NCBI GenBank assembly: GCA_046160545.1
Contig: JBJXGS010000228.1
Coordinates: 1 to 64,000 of the forward strand
DNA: 64,000 nt
DNA from: JAEUOS01 sp046160545
GTDB lineage: Bacteria > Pseudomonadota > Gammaproteobacteria > Burkholderiales > JAEUOS01
Reading direction: 5' to 3'
The translations under genes were made by a program, and so were the position numbers. Every line of letters begins with the position of its first letter. Positions within the stretch are counted from its first letter, which is position 1. This document shows, in pieces, positions 36,448 through 45,227 of the stretch. The notes beneath the pieces were generated by a model. The model did no database searches. It saw nothing but the letters and a program-made list of their open reading frames with translations, and was not told the DNA's origin.

Positions 36448-37200
36448 TTAGTACACCGCGCGCCCGCCGGAAGCGTCGAACACCGATCCGGTGGTGAAGG
36501 AACAATCCTCGCTTGCCATCCACGCGATCATCGCGGCCAGTTCCTCGACCTTGACCAGTCGCCCCATCGGAATCTTGGAGAGCATGTAGTCGATGTGCTG
36601 CTGGTTGACCTGCTTCAATATTTCGGTCAGAGCAGCGGCCGGAGTGATCGCATTGACGCGGATTCCGGTGGTCGCCAGTTCCTTGCCCAGCGACTTGGTC
36701 AGGCCGATGACACCGGCCTTGGAGGCCGAATAGGCGCTCGCATTGGGGTTGCCTTCCTTGCCGGCGATCGAGGCGATGTTGATGATGCGCCCGTAGTCCT
36801 TTTTCATCATCGCCGGCACGACCGTCTTGCAACACAGCCACGTACCGTTCAGGTTGACGTCGATGACGTCGCGAAACTCGGCCGAGGAATACTCCCAGGT
36901 CTTGACGGGTCCGCCGGCGATGCCAGCGCTATTGACCAGGATGTCGATACTGCCGAATTCCTTGAGTGTCGCGTCGCGCGCAGCCTCCACCGAGGCTTCG
37001 CTGCGCACGTCGACGGCGGCAGCGCCAGTGCGGCCGTGTTCCGCGAGCGCGCTGCGCGATTCGTCGAGCTTGGCTGACTGCATGTCCCAAATCATCACTG
37101 CGGCACCGGAGGCGAGAAAGCGCTCGGCGACTGCGTAGCCAATGCCACGCGCACCTCCGGTGATGACCGCGACACGGCCCTTGAGGTCGATGTTGTTCAT
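36448..37200 (-). CDS. Short-chain dehydrogenase/reductase, copy 1
   Basis: A 250-residue classical SDR, likely NAD-dependent because Asp39 (MIWDM) follows the second strand. The cofactor turn TGGARGIG is at 14-21, the NSAG loop at 90-93, and the catalytic Ser144, Tyr157 and Lys161 lie in NIASIAGKEGNPNASAYSASK (141-161; three active residues spaced as usual). The C terminus ends SGGRAVY. It is a close paralogue of the gene directly upstream at 37222-37962. Sugar or hydroxy-acid dehydrogenase activity fits the neighbours; the substrate is unknown. Confidence 0.88.
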   Translation of the reverse strand: MNNIDLKGRVAVITGGARGIGYAVAERFLASGAAVMIWDMQSAKLDESRSALAEHGRTGAAAVDVRSEASVEAARDATLKEFGSIDILVNSAGIAGGPVKTWEYSSAEFRDVIDVNLNGTWLCCKTVVPAMMKKDYGRIINIASIAGKEGNPNASAYSASKAGVIGLTKSLGKELATTGIRVNAITPAAALTEILKQVNQQHIDYMLSKIPMGRLVKVEELAAMIAWMASEDCSFTTGSVFDASGGRAVY

Positions 37201-37221
37201 ATGCCTGATGCCCTTTGGAGT

Positions 37222-37948
<727 letters not shown>

Positions 37949-37962
<14 letters not shown>

Positions 37963-38323
37963 GGCGTGTCCTGTCCTTTTGTCTGGCGAGTTGTTTTTGC
38001 GGCCGCAGGATCGCAGTCGCGACTGCAAAATAAGTCAGGGCCAGCGCGGTCTCTAGCCCGCCCAAGGCGGCCGAGAGGCCTTGGTCACTGGCAGCGCGTA
38101 CCAGCCCCTCGGTGACATAGACCCAGATCAGGAGCACTGACCACTGCAGGCTCACATTGCGGCCGGCGAGTACGCCGCGCAGCAAGAGCAGCAGCGGCAG
38201 CACCTTCAACACCAGAGCGGTACCACCGGGGCGCAATGGCGCGAGCCACAGTTCCCAGGCGACGCACAAGACGATCAGTGCGACGAAGGTCGTGCCGGCC
38301 AGGTTGACGAGGGGACGGTTCAC
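37949..38323 (-). CDS. DUF2069 membrane protein
   Basis: A 124-residue integral membrane protein of the DUF2069 family, of unknown function. It starts with GTG at 38323, overlapping the stop of the WrbA-like gene (GTGA), so it is coupled to it. Helices are visible as TTFVALIVLCVAWELWLAP, ALVLKVLPLLLLLRGVLAG, WSVLLIWVYVTEGLVRA and ETALALTYFAVATAIL, the usual four-helix layout. The tail RQKDRTRHEPI is charged. The wrbA-DUF2069 pair is, as I recall, a conserved neighbourhood in proteobacteria. Confidence 0.85.
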
Positions 38324-38913
38324 GCGGCCAGCTTGAGTGCGGCCGTCGCCAGGCGCGCGCCGAGGGCGCGCGCCAGCTGCTTTTCGTCGGCGCCCGGCGG
38401 CTTGTTGCCCGTGCTTCCAGCGACATGGCTCGCGCCATACGGCGTGCCACCGCCGCTGGTGGTCGACAAGGCGGGTTCGGTAAACGGCAGGCCCACGATG
38501 AACATGCCGTGGTGCATCAGCGGCAGCATCATCGACAGAAGCGTCGACTCCTGGCCGCCGTGCATGCTGGCCGTGGATGTGAAGACGCAAGCCGGCTTGC
38601 CGGCCAGGGTGCCGTTCTGCCACTCGGCTCCGGTGGAGTCCCAGAAGTGCTTCATTGGCGCTGCCATGTTGCCGAAGCGTGTCGGCGATCCCAGCGCCAG
38701 GCCGATGCATTCGTCGAGATCGCGCGCCTCGACATAGGGCGCTCCGGAATCCGGTTGCGGCGGCGCGGCCACCTGGGTCAGGGGTGCCACTGGCGGGACC
38801 GTGCGCAGGCGCGCAACGCCACCCGCCACGCTGTCGACACCATGCGCGATTTCCTGCGCCAGTGCGCGTACGGCGCCATTGCGGCTGTAGAAGAGGACCA
38901 GGACGGGACGCAT
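38320..38913 (-). CDS. wrbA: NAD(P)H:quinone oxidoreductase, WrbA/flavodoxin type
   Basis: FMN-binding enzyme reducing quinones by two electrons, protecting against quinone redox cycling. The 197-residue protein starts MRPVLVLFYSRNGAVRALAQ, where FYSRNGAVR replaces the usual FMN phosphate loop YYSxxGxTxx. The FMN-isoalloxazine loop is GSPTRFGNMAAPMKHFWDST and the C-terminal part contains GASHVAG. It is the first gene of the minus-strand run into DUF2069 and the SDRs, and divergent from the YihY gene. Confidence 0.88.
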   Translation of the reverse strand: MRPVLVLFYSRNGAVRALAQEIAHGVDSVAGGVARLRTVPPVAPLTQVAAPPQPDSGAPYVEARDLDECIGLALGSPTRFGNMAAPMKHFWDSTGAEWQNGTLAGKPACVFTSTASMHGGQESTLLSMMLPLMHHGMFIVGLPFTEPALSTTSGGGTPYGASHVAGSTGNKPPGADEKQLARALGARLATAALKLAA

Positions 38914-38972
38914 TGCAGGGAGGATTCGGCGCGGCGCTGCCGCGCGAGCGAAAAGACGCGTGCAGCGGCGCG

Positions 38973-38979
38973 TATTATA
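38973..38979. promoter_or_regulatory. AT-rich -10-like element between wrbA and the YihY gene
   Basis: TATTATA reads as TATTAT on the plus strand and TATAAT on the minus strand inside the 123-base divergent gap. It could serve as -10 for either gene. No matching -35 is seen at 16-18 bases on either side, so the call is weak. Confidence 0.3.
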
Positions 38980-39036
38980 CGAGCGTGCATCGCAGCCCAT
39001 GCTGTTTGCACTGTCATGGGCGAGAGGGAGCAGGGT

Positions 39037-40380
39037 TTGGCGAATGATCACGGGTCGATGGTGCGCAGGGTTGAGAAGCGCTTTGACCAGGGACTGGAGG
39101 CCGTGGCCGGCGCGTTCGACCGGGCTGCCGTGGACACGCGCCAGACCCGCTACATGCGTTATCTGTGGCAGCGTACGCGCCAGGACCAGCTTGCGCAGGT
39201 CGCCGGCAGCCTCACCTTCACGACGCTCCTGTCGCTGGTGCCCTTCGTGACCATCGCACTGGGCCTCTTCGCGGCGTTCCCCATCTTCGACGAGATCAAG
39301 GATGCGCTCGAGGAGTTCATGCTCGATAACCTCCTGCCCGAAGAGGCCAGCAGCGCTGTGGTAGGCCACATCGGCGAATTCAGCAACAAGGCCGCGGGGC
39401 TCACCGCAGCCGGCGTGGCGGCGCTGGGCGTCACCGCGATCATGCTCCTGCAGACCATCGATCGCGCCTTCAACGCCATCTGGCGCGTACCGCGTCCGCG
39501 TCCGTTGGCGCAGCGCATCCTGGTCTATTGGGCGGCCGTGTCGCTGGGCCCCATCCTGATCGGCGGCGGCCTGGTCATCACCTCCTACCTGGTGTCGGCG
39601 TCCGTCGGCCTCCTGCCGGGCGGCGAATGGATCACTGTGCCGGTACTGGCGCTCCTGCCGATGTTCCTCACCATGGTGGCCTTCACCTTGCTCTACGTTG
39701 CCGTACCCAACCGGGACGTGCAGTGGAAGCACGCGGCCATTGGCGGTGCGGCGGCGACCCTGGGGTTCGAACTCATGAAGGGGCTCTTCGGCTACTACAT
39801 TGCCAAGTTCCCGACCTATCACCTGATCTACGGTACTTTCGCGGCGATCCCGATCTTTCTGCTGTGGATCTACCTCTCCTGGACGGTCACCCTGATCGGC
39901 GGATTGATTGCCGCGACCTGGCCGCTGCTGGGCTACGAGCGTGCCGAGACACGGCGCACGCCCGGCGCCGGATTCGCCGATGCGCTGCGCATCCTGGCGC
40001 TGCTGCATGCGCAGCGCGAACATGGAGGCGTGCCGCCGCGGCAGATTCGCGCCGCGTTGCGCACCGGGTTTTCCGATTCGGAGACCCTTTTGGAGCGCAT
40101 GGCGGCAGCCGGCTGGATCGGACGTGTGCATGACAGCGCGGGCAAGGTACGCTGGGCGTTGCTCTGCGATGCGCAGCAGCTGCGGATCTCGGAGGTGTTT
40201 CGTCGCTTCGCGTTCGATGCCCAGGCGGCGGCGCGTCGCCTTGACGCCGGCGACGCCGTACTCGCAGCCAGCGTAGCCCGCGCGGCTGCGCTGATCGACG
40301 ACGGACTGGATATGAGCCTCGCGCAGGCGTTTGAGACGCCGGCCGCAGCGTCGGGGCCGCGCATGGTGGAGACTGCCTGA
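39037..40380 (+). CDS. YihY/BrkB-family inner membrane protein
   Basis: Integral membrane protein of the YihY (formerly 'ribonuclease BN') family; its molecular role is not established. About six helices run between LTFTTLLSLVPFVTIALG and LLWIYLSWTVTLIGGLIAA, with the family motif NFWRVPR-like AFNAIWRVPRPR and the FPTYHLIYGTFAAIPIFLLW block. The C-terminal region after residue 300 forms a soluble winged-helix-like tail, as in longer members. TTG at 39037 has a strong GGGAG six bases upstream and is preferred; in-frame ATGs at 39016 and 39058 have no clear ribosome site. It ends on the first base of pyrF. Confidence 0.85.
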   Translation: MANDHGSMVRRVEKRFDQGLEAVAGAFDRAAVDTRQTRYMRYLWQRTRQDQLAQVAGSLTFTTLLSLVPFVTIALGLFAAFPIFDEIKDALEEFMLDNLLPEEASSAVVGHIGEFSNKAAGLTAAGVAALGVTAIMLLQTIDRAFNAIWRVPRPRPLAQRILVYWAAVSLGPILIGGGLVITSYLVSASVGLLPGGEWITVPVLALLPMFLTMVAFTLLYVAVPNRDVQWKHAAIGGAAATLGFELMKGLFGYYIAKFPTYHLIYGTFAAIPIFLLWIYLSWTVTLIGGLIAATWPLLGYERAETRRTPGAGFADALRILALLHAQREHGGVPPRQIRAALRTGFSDSETLLERMAAAGWIGRVHDSAGKVRWALLCDAQQLRISEVFRRFAFDAQAAARRLDAGDAVLAASVARAAALIDDGLDMSLAQAFETPAAASGPRMVETA

Positions 40381-41210
40381 TGACTGACTTCATGACCCTC
40401 TTGCGCGGCAGCTGGCAGCGCAACAATTCGCTTCTGTGCGTGGGGCTGGACCCGGATGTCAAGCGCATCCCCGAGCACCTGGGGCGCGGGCCGGCGGCGA
40501 TCGGCGCCTTTTGCCGTGCCATCGTCGATGCCACCGCAGACCTGGTATGTGCCTTCAAGCCGCAGATCGCGTACTTTCACGCGGAGCGTGCCGAAGCGGA
40601 ACTCGAGGCGCTCATCGCCCACATTCACGAACGCCACCCCGGCGTGCCCGTGATCCTGGACGCCAAGCGCGGCGACATCGGCTCGACCGCCGAGCAGTAC
40701 GCGCGCGAGGCTTTCGAGCGCTACGCGGCCGATGCGGTCACGGTCAGTCCCTTTCTCGGACGCGACTCGATCATTCCCTACACCTCGTACCGCGAGCGCG
40801 GCGTGATCGTGCTGTGCCGCACCTCCAATCCCGGCGGCAGCGACATGCAGTTCCTCGAAGTCGACGGGCCGTCCGGACGCGAGCTGGTCTATCAGCGCAT
40901 TGCGCGGGTGGTCGCGCAGGAATGGAATTCCAACGGCAACTGTGCCCTGGTGGTCGGCGCGACCTACCCGCGCGAACTGGCGCAGGTACGCGCGATCGTC
41001 GGTGACCTGCCCCTCCTGGTGCCCGGCATAGGTGCGCAGGGTGGCGATATCGAAGCGACGGTGCGCGCCGGACAAAGCGCTGACGGCACAGGGCTTATCG
41101 TCAATTCAGGGCGCGCCATCCTGTATGCCTCGGGCGGCCGGGATTTTGCCGAGGCCGCGCGCGAGGCGGCACTGGCCACGCGCAACCAGATCAACCGATT
41201 TCGCGTATGA
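40380..41210 (+). CDS. pyrF: Orotidine 5'-phosphate decarboxylase, type 2
   Basis: Last step of de novo UMP synthesis. The 276-residue protein is of the longer type-2 class. The catalytic network Asp94, Lys96, Asp99 is in ILDAKRGDIGSTA (92-104), and the N-terminal LLCVGLDPDVKRIPEHL and the substrate phosphate region LVPGIGAQGGDI are visible. Its ATG shares one base with the stop of the YihY gene, and its TGA lies at a possible msrA upstream start, so it belongs to a tight plus-strand run. Confidence 0.96.
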   Translation: MTDFMTLLRGSWQRNNSLLCVGLDPDVKRIPEHLGRGPAAIGAFCRAIVDATADLVCAFKPQIAYFHAERAEAELEALIAHIHERHPGVPVILDAKRGDIGSTAEQYAREAFERYAADAVTVSPFLGRDSIIPYTSYRERGVIVLCRTSNPGGSDMQFLEVDGPSGRELVYQRIARVVAQEWNSNGNCALVVGATYPRELAQVRAIVGDLPLLVPGIGAQGGDIEATVRAGQSADGTGLIVNSGRAILYASGGRDFAEAAREAALATRNQINRFRV

Positions 41211-41308
41211 GCTGGTGGCAGCGCGTGACACGCCGCTTTGCGGCGTCGTCAGACGCGGCCGAATCGAAGGCCGCACTTCACCTTGAATCTGAAAGGAAAC
41301 AGGTAGCC

Positions 41309-41851
41309 ATGCCAGAACATGTCGAAGTCGCAACCCTGGGAGGCGGCTGCTTCTGGTGCGTCGAGGCCGTGTTCGACGACCTCAAGGGCGTGCACGCGGT
41401 CGAATCCGGCTACATGGGAGGGCACACCCCCAATCCCACGTACGAGGATATTTGTGGCGGCGACACTGGTCATGCCGAGGTCGTGCAGGTTACTTTTGAT
41501 CCGCAGGTCGTGAGCTATGCTGACATCCTGCGCGTTTTCTTCACCGTGCACGACCCGACCACACTGAACCGCCAGGGCAATGACGTCGGTACCCAGTACC
41601 GCTCGGTGGTCTTCTATCACTCCCAGGCGCAGGAAGCGACCGCGCGCGAGATCAAGGCCGAGATTGACGGTCGCGGCCTGTGGGGTGCTCCGGCGGTCAC
41701 CGAGATCACCGCGGCGGCGACATTCCATATGGCCGAGGGCTATCATCAGGAATACTTCGCGCGTAACCCCGGGCAGCCTTATTGCATGTTCGTGGTCGCC
41801 CCCAAGGTGGTCAAGTTCCGCAAGGAATTTGCGGCTCGCCTCAAGAAGTAG
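41309..41851 (+). CDS. msrA: Peptide methionine sulfoxide reductase MsrA
   Basis: Repairs methionine-S-sulfoxide in proteins. With ATG at 41309 the protein has 180 residues, the family length, opening MPEHVEVATLGGGCFWCVEA with the catalytic Cys14 in GCFWC (13-17). HPTTLNRQGNDVGTQYRS-like HDPTTLNRQGNDVGTQYRS and the C-terminal GYHQEYFARNP and PYCMFVVAPK blocks follow. An upstream in-frame ATG at 41207 overlaps the pyrF stop and would add 34 residues with no signal-peptide character, so the shorter start is preferred but not certain. Confidence 0.95.
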   Translation: MPEHVEVATLGGGCFWCVEAVFDDLKGVHAVESGYMGGHTPNPTYEDICGGDTGHAEVVQVTFDPQVVSYADILRVFFTVHDPTTLNRQGNDVGTQYRSVVFYHSQAQEATAREIKAEIDGRGLWGAPAVTEITAAATFHMAEGYHQEYFARNPGQPYCMFVVAPKVVKFRKEFAARLKK

Positions 41852-41856
41852 CGGGC

Positions 41857-41878
41857 GGGCAGCTTAACCAGCCTGCCC
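41857..41878. terminator. Possible bidirectional terminator between msrA and the DUF72 gene
   Basis: GGGCAG (41857-41862) pairs with CTGCCC (41873-41878) around a ten-base loop, followed by CCTTT. It lies at the junction of the two convergent genes and overlaps the last codons of the DUF72 gene. Confidence 0.35.
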
Positions 41879-42892
41879 CTTTGCGCGATCGGCGTCGACG
41901 ATGGCCTGCGCCAAGCGCTTGAGCGTCAAAGGCGCCGAGCCCTCGGCCTTGTTGTTGGCGATGATGGTCACGTCGTGGCCGGCGTGCGCGGTGGCCAGCG
42001 CCACGCGTGCCAGCGTGGCGCGCGTGGCAGGGTCCTCGTCGACAAGACGGTTGAACGGCGCGTAATCGGCACGAGCCTGGTCATACTTGAGCCCGGCATG
42101 CAGATTCCAGCGCACTGTGAGCGAACCCGGCCAGAGCGCGCGCAGGAGCGGCAGTTGTTCCTCGGCCGCAGGCATGCGCGCGTGCACTCCCAGGCAGTAG
42201 CGTGCCCCCGCGTCCTTGAGGGCGGCGGCGAAGTCGCGGGTCAATAGCTCACGGTCGCGTACTTCAACGGCCAGGTGCGGTTGCTTCGATACACCGCCGC
42301 ACAGGCGCATTACCTCGGTCAAGAAGGCGTGCAGGCGGGCGACCAGACGCGCGCTATCAGCCAGGAGCGCGCGCGGCAGTGGCGAGAGCTGAAACACCAG
42401 TGGGCCGCAGGTGTCACCCAGCCCGGCCAGCGCCGGCTTGATGAATTCGCTCACGGCCAGCTCGGCATCCAGAAAGCCCGGGTTGGGCGAGAGCCCGCGG
42501 CCCGTGTCGTCGCGCCGGACCGCGTCGCTGACCAGCGCCGGTGCCTTGACCAGGAAGCGAAAGCCCACCGGAACCTGTGCCGCCAGCTCGGCGAACTGCG
42601 CGGCGCTCATGGGTTTGTAGAACGCACGGTCGATACCCACCGTGCGCAGCAGCGGATGATGCGCGTACGCCGTGATGCCCTTGCGTGCAAGCAATGACTC
42701 GGATGCGGGACGGTCGTACACGATACCGGCCCAGCCCGGAAACGACCATGAAGAGGTGCCCAGTCGGATGTTGGCGGGAAGTGCCGTACCCAGAGCGACG
42801 TCGTCGGGTGCGCGCGTCGCCGGACCGGGCGCAGCGCGCCCATGCGGCTCGGGCGGCGGGTCGCCGAAGAGATCGCTCGAATCAGCAGTCAA
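41864..42892 (-). CDS. DUF72 (YecE-like) family protein
   Basis: A 342-residue TIM-barrel-like protein of the DUF72 family, function not established. The family opening RLGTSSWSFPGWAGIVY follows a Pro/Ala-rich extension of about 40 residues; AYAHHPLLRTVGIDRAFYKP, RFLVKAPALV, GPLVFQLSPLP and the C-terminal NNKAEGSAPLTLKRLAQ are the recognisable blocks. The frame has no usable ATG; TTG at 42892 is the first possible start, without a clear ribosome site, so a start inside the extension is possible. It is convergent with msrA. Confidence 0.8.
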   Translation of the reverse strand: MTADSSDLFGDPPPEPHGRAAPGPATRAPDDVALGTALPANIRLGTSSWSFPGWAGIVYDRPASESLLARKGITAYAHHPLLRTVGIDRAFYKPMSAAQFAELAAQVPVGFRFLVKAPALVSDAVRRDDTGRGLSPNPGFLDAELAVSEFIKPALAGLGDTCGPLVFQLSPLPRALLADSARLVARLHAFLTEVMRLCGGVSKQPHLAVEVRDRELLTRDFAAALKDAGARYCLGVHARMPAAEEQLPLLRALWPGSLTVRWNLHAGLKYDQARADYAPFNRLVDEDPATRATLARVALATAHAGHDVTIIANNKAEGSAPLTLKRLAQAIVDADRAKGQAG

Positions 42893-42966
42893 ATGCGGCG
42901 CAGCGGTAATGAGAGGGCGCGCGATTATCGGCGAAAATCATCGCCTCGTTTGAACTCGTGCAAGTC

Positions 42967-43920
42967 ATGCAAATCGACCTCATTGATTACGAGCACGGCA
43001 TTTCTGCGCTGGACTCCGGATTTGCGCGGCCGCGTCTGGGTGCAATCCATATATTGGTCGAGAACGGCGGCGTCGCCGTCATCGATACCGGAGTCAACGC
43101 ATCGGTACCCCTGGTACTGGCCGCGCTCGCGGCCAAAGGACTGACGCCGAACGACGTTGACTACATCGTACTCACCCACATCCACCTGGACCATGCCGGC
43201 GGTGCCGGCGCCTTGATGACGGTCTGTCCCAACGCGCGACTGACGGTGCATCCGCGCGGTGCGCGTCACATGATCGATCCGTCGCGCCTGTGGCAGGCCA
43301 CGGTCGACGTTTACGGCCTCGCGGCGGCGCAGCGCAGCTATGGCGCGATCGTCCCGGTGCCAGCTGAGCGCGTCATCGAGACCGCAGAGGGGCACCGTCT
43401 GGAACTGCGCGGCCGCGAACTCACCTTTCTTGACACACCTGGCCATGCCCGCCACCATGTGTGTATACGCGACGCGGGCAGCGGGCATTTTTTTGTAGGC
43501 GACTGCTTTGGCCTGGTGTACACCGAGCTGACCCAGGACGGGCGCCAGCACGTCTTTCCTACCTCGAGCCCCTCGCAATTCGAACCCGAGGTGCTCAAGC
43601 GCACTGTCAAGCGCATCGCCGATTGCCTGCCCGGCGCCGTCTACCTGACCCACTACGGACAGGTGCGCGATGTGCAGCGCATTGCCGACGATTTGGTGCG
43701 ACTGATCGATGCGCATGTCACGATGGCGGAAGCGGTTCAGGAGAGTGGCGTGCGCGGCCAGGAACGCCAAGTGCTCCTCAAGCGCGGGGTGCGCGAAATC
43801 ATTTCCGATGAGGCACTCATGCAGGGTTGGCGCATTTCACCAGCAGCGCTCAAGGATCTGTTCTCGATCGACGACGATCTCAACGCGCAGGGCCTGGCGA
43901 TCTGGCTGGACGGCCGATAG
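42967..43920 (+). CDS. Metallo-beta-lactamase-fold hydrolase
   Basis: A 317-residue cytosolic metallo-hydrolase of unknown substrate. The zinc motif HIHLDH is in YIVLTHIHLDHAGGAGAL, further ligands are in DTPGHARHHV and VGDCFGLVYTE, and YLTHYGQVRDV supplies the late His. The C-terminal 60 residues are helical. ATG at 42967 is chosen over GTG at 42958, but neither has a clear ribosome site. It is divergent from the DUF72 gene and convergent with queA. Confidence 0.88.
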   Translation: MQIDLIDYEHGISALDSGFARPRLGAIHILVENGGVAVIDTGVNASVPLVLAALAAKGLTPNDVDYIVLTHIHLDHAGGAGALMTVCPNARLTVHPRGARHMIDPSRLWQATVDVYGLAAAQRSYGAIVPVPAERVIETAEGHRLELRGRELTFLDTPGHARHHVCIRDAGSGHFFVGDCFGLVYTELTQDGRQHVFPTSSPSQFEPEVLKRTVKRIADCLPGAVYLTHYGQVRDVQRIADDLVRLIDAHVTMAEAVQESGVRGQERQVLLKRGVREIISDEALMQGWRISPAALKDLFSIDDDLNAQGLAIWLDGR

Positions 43921-43923
43921 CCA

Positions 43924-43945
43924 GCCGGCGTTTGCAGGCGCCGGC
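43924..43945. terminator. Stem-loop between convergent genes (MBL-fold gene and queA)
   Basis: GCCGGCG (43924-43930) pairs perfectly with CGCCGGC (43939-43945) around an eight-base loop in the 26-base gap between two convergent stops. No T-run follows, so it is a candidate only. Confidence 0.35.
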
Positions 43946-43946
43946 C

Positions 43947-44996
43947 TCAGCTCGGCGCGCGGTCGATCAGCATCGCGTCTCCATAGCTGAAGAATCGATA
44001 GCGTGCCGCAACCGCGTGAGCGTACGTGGCGCGCATCAGTTCGTGGCCGGCGAAGGCCGAGACCAGCATCAGCAGAGTCGACTTGGGGAGATGAAAGTTC
44101 GTGATCATGCGGTCCACGACGCGAAAGCGAAAGCCCGGCGTGATGAAGATGCCGGTGTCCTCGCTGCCGGCGGCCAGTAACGCGCCGTTCGGGGCGCGCA
44201 ACGCCGCCGATTCAAGGGCGCGCACGCAGGTCGTGCCTACGGCAACAACCCGTCGACCGCGTGCGCGCGCACTCTCGATGGCGGCGACAGTCGCCTGCGG
44301 GATCTCGTACCACTCGCGATGCATGCGATGTGTCGCGATCTCGCGGACCCGCACCGGCTGGAATGTTCCGGCCCCGACATGCAGCGTCAGGAAGGCACGT
44401 TCCACCCCGCGCGCGCCCAGCGCTTCTAGCAGTGCGTCGTCGAAATGCAGTCCGGCCGTGGGCGCTGCGACCGCACCTGGGCTACTGGCATACACCGTCT
44501 GGTAGCGCGCTTCGTCATCCGCTGCAGGTGCGTGTCCTATGTAGGGCGGCAGCGGCAAGCTACCGTGCGCCTCCATCAGCGCGGCCACCGACGCACAACC
44601 CGAGAATTGCAGCACGCTGAATCCGTCATGCCGATCCCCGACCACCGCGCGCGCGCCGCCGTCGAGTTCGATCACGCTGCCGGGGCGCGGGGTATGGCTG
44701 GCGCGCATCTGCACGCGCGCTTCGAGAGGCCCCAGCACACGCTCGACCATGACCTCCACGCGGCCGCCGCTGGCTTTCCTGCCCGCCAGTCGCGCCCTCA
44801 CCACGCGCGTCTGGTTGAACACCAGGAGATCGCCGGATTCGAGAAAGCGCGGCAATTCCTCGAAGACATGGTCGCGCATCGCCGCGATTTCGGGGAGCAG
44901 GAGGCGGCTACCCGAGCGCACCTCGACAGGGCTCTGCGCAATCAGCTCGGCAGGGAGGGCATAGTCAAAGTCGTCGAGCGAGTAGGAGCGCGGCAT
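43947..44996 (-). CDS. queA: S-adenosylmethionine:tRNA ribosyltransferase-isomerase
   Basis: Makes epoxyqueuosine at position 34 of GUN-anticodon tRNAs by transferring the ribosyl group of SAM to preQ1. The 349 residues match the family. It begins SLDDFDYALPAELIAQSPVE and contains DLLVFNQTRVVRARL, the VAAPTAGLHFDDALL and THRMHREWYEIP blocks, and ends near FHLPKSTLLMLVSAFAGH and AVAARYRFFSYGDAMLI. The usual partner tgt is not visible downstream. It is divergent from the tRNA-Leu gene. Confidence 0.96.
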   Translation of the reverse strand: MPRSYSLDDFDYALPAELIAQSPVEVRSGSRLLLPEIAAMRDHVFEELPRFLESGDLLVFNQTRVVRARLAGRKASGGRVEVMVERVLGPLEARVQMRASHTPRPGSVIELDGGARAVVGDRHDGFSVLQFSGCASVAALMEAHGSLPLPPYIGHAPAADDEARYQTVYASSPGAVAAPTAGLHFDDALLEALGARGVERAFLTLHVGAGTFQPVRVREIATHRMHREWYEIPQATVAAIESARARGRRVVAVGTTCVRALESAALRAPNGALLAAGSEDTGIFITPGFRFRVVDRMITNFHLPKSTLLMLVSAFAGHELMRATYAHAVAARYRFFSYGDAMLIDRAPS

Positions 44997-45018
44997 CGAG
45001 GGCGATTTTAGCGTTGCG

Positions 45019-45024
45019 TATAAT
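45019..45024 (+). promoter_or_regulatory. -10 element for tRNA-Leu
   Basis: A perfect TATAAT lies 46 bases before the first base of the tRNA, in the gap divergent from queA. A transcript starting near 45031 would carry a leader of about 40 bases. The -35 region at about 44996-45001 matches poorly. Confidence 0.5.
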
Positions 45025-45070
45025 CGTGGGCGTCAGTGCGATGGATTGTGTCGTGTCGCATCTCCCGCCC

Positions 45071-45157
45071 GCCCGGGTGGCGAAATAGGTAGACGCAGCA
45101 GACTCAAAATCTGCCGGCCGCAAGGCCATGCCGGTTCGATTCCGGCCCCGGGCACCA
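45071..45157 (+). tRNA. tRNA-Leu (anticodon CAA)
   Basis: GCCCGGG (45071-45077) pairs with CCCGGGC (45147-45153); A54-type discriminator and an encoded CCA end the gene. The anticodon stem GCAGA/TCTGC encloses the seven-base loop CTCAAAA, giving anticodon CAA, which reads UUG leucine codons. A long variable arm (class II tRNA) and the T arm GCCGG-TTCGATT-CCGGC are present. All arms were folded by eye. Confidence 0.97.
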
Positions 45158-45227
45158 GTATCGGCGACTCCTTCCCCGCACCTGTGATGCGACCCACCCA
45201 CTCAACCCGCCGCCACACCGACCAGTG

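Noticed and set aside
38425..39036. Upstream extension of the YihY frame to over 600 codons
   Set aside because: It runs antisense through wrbA and has no membrane or family character; the strong GGGAG before TTG 39037 marks a better start.
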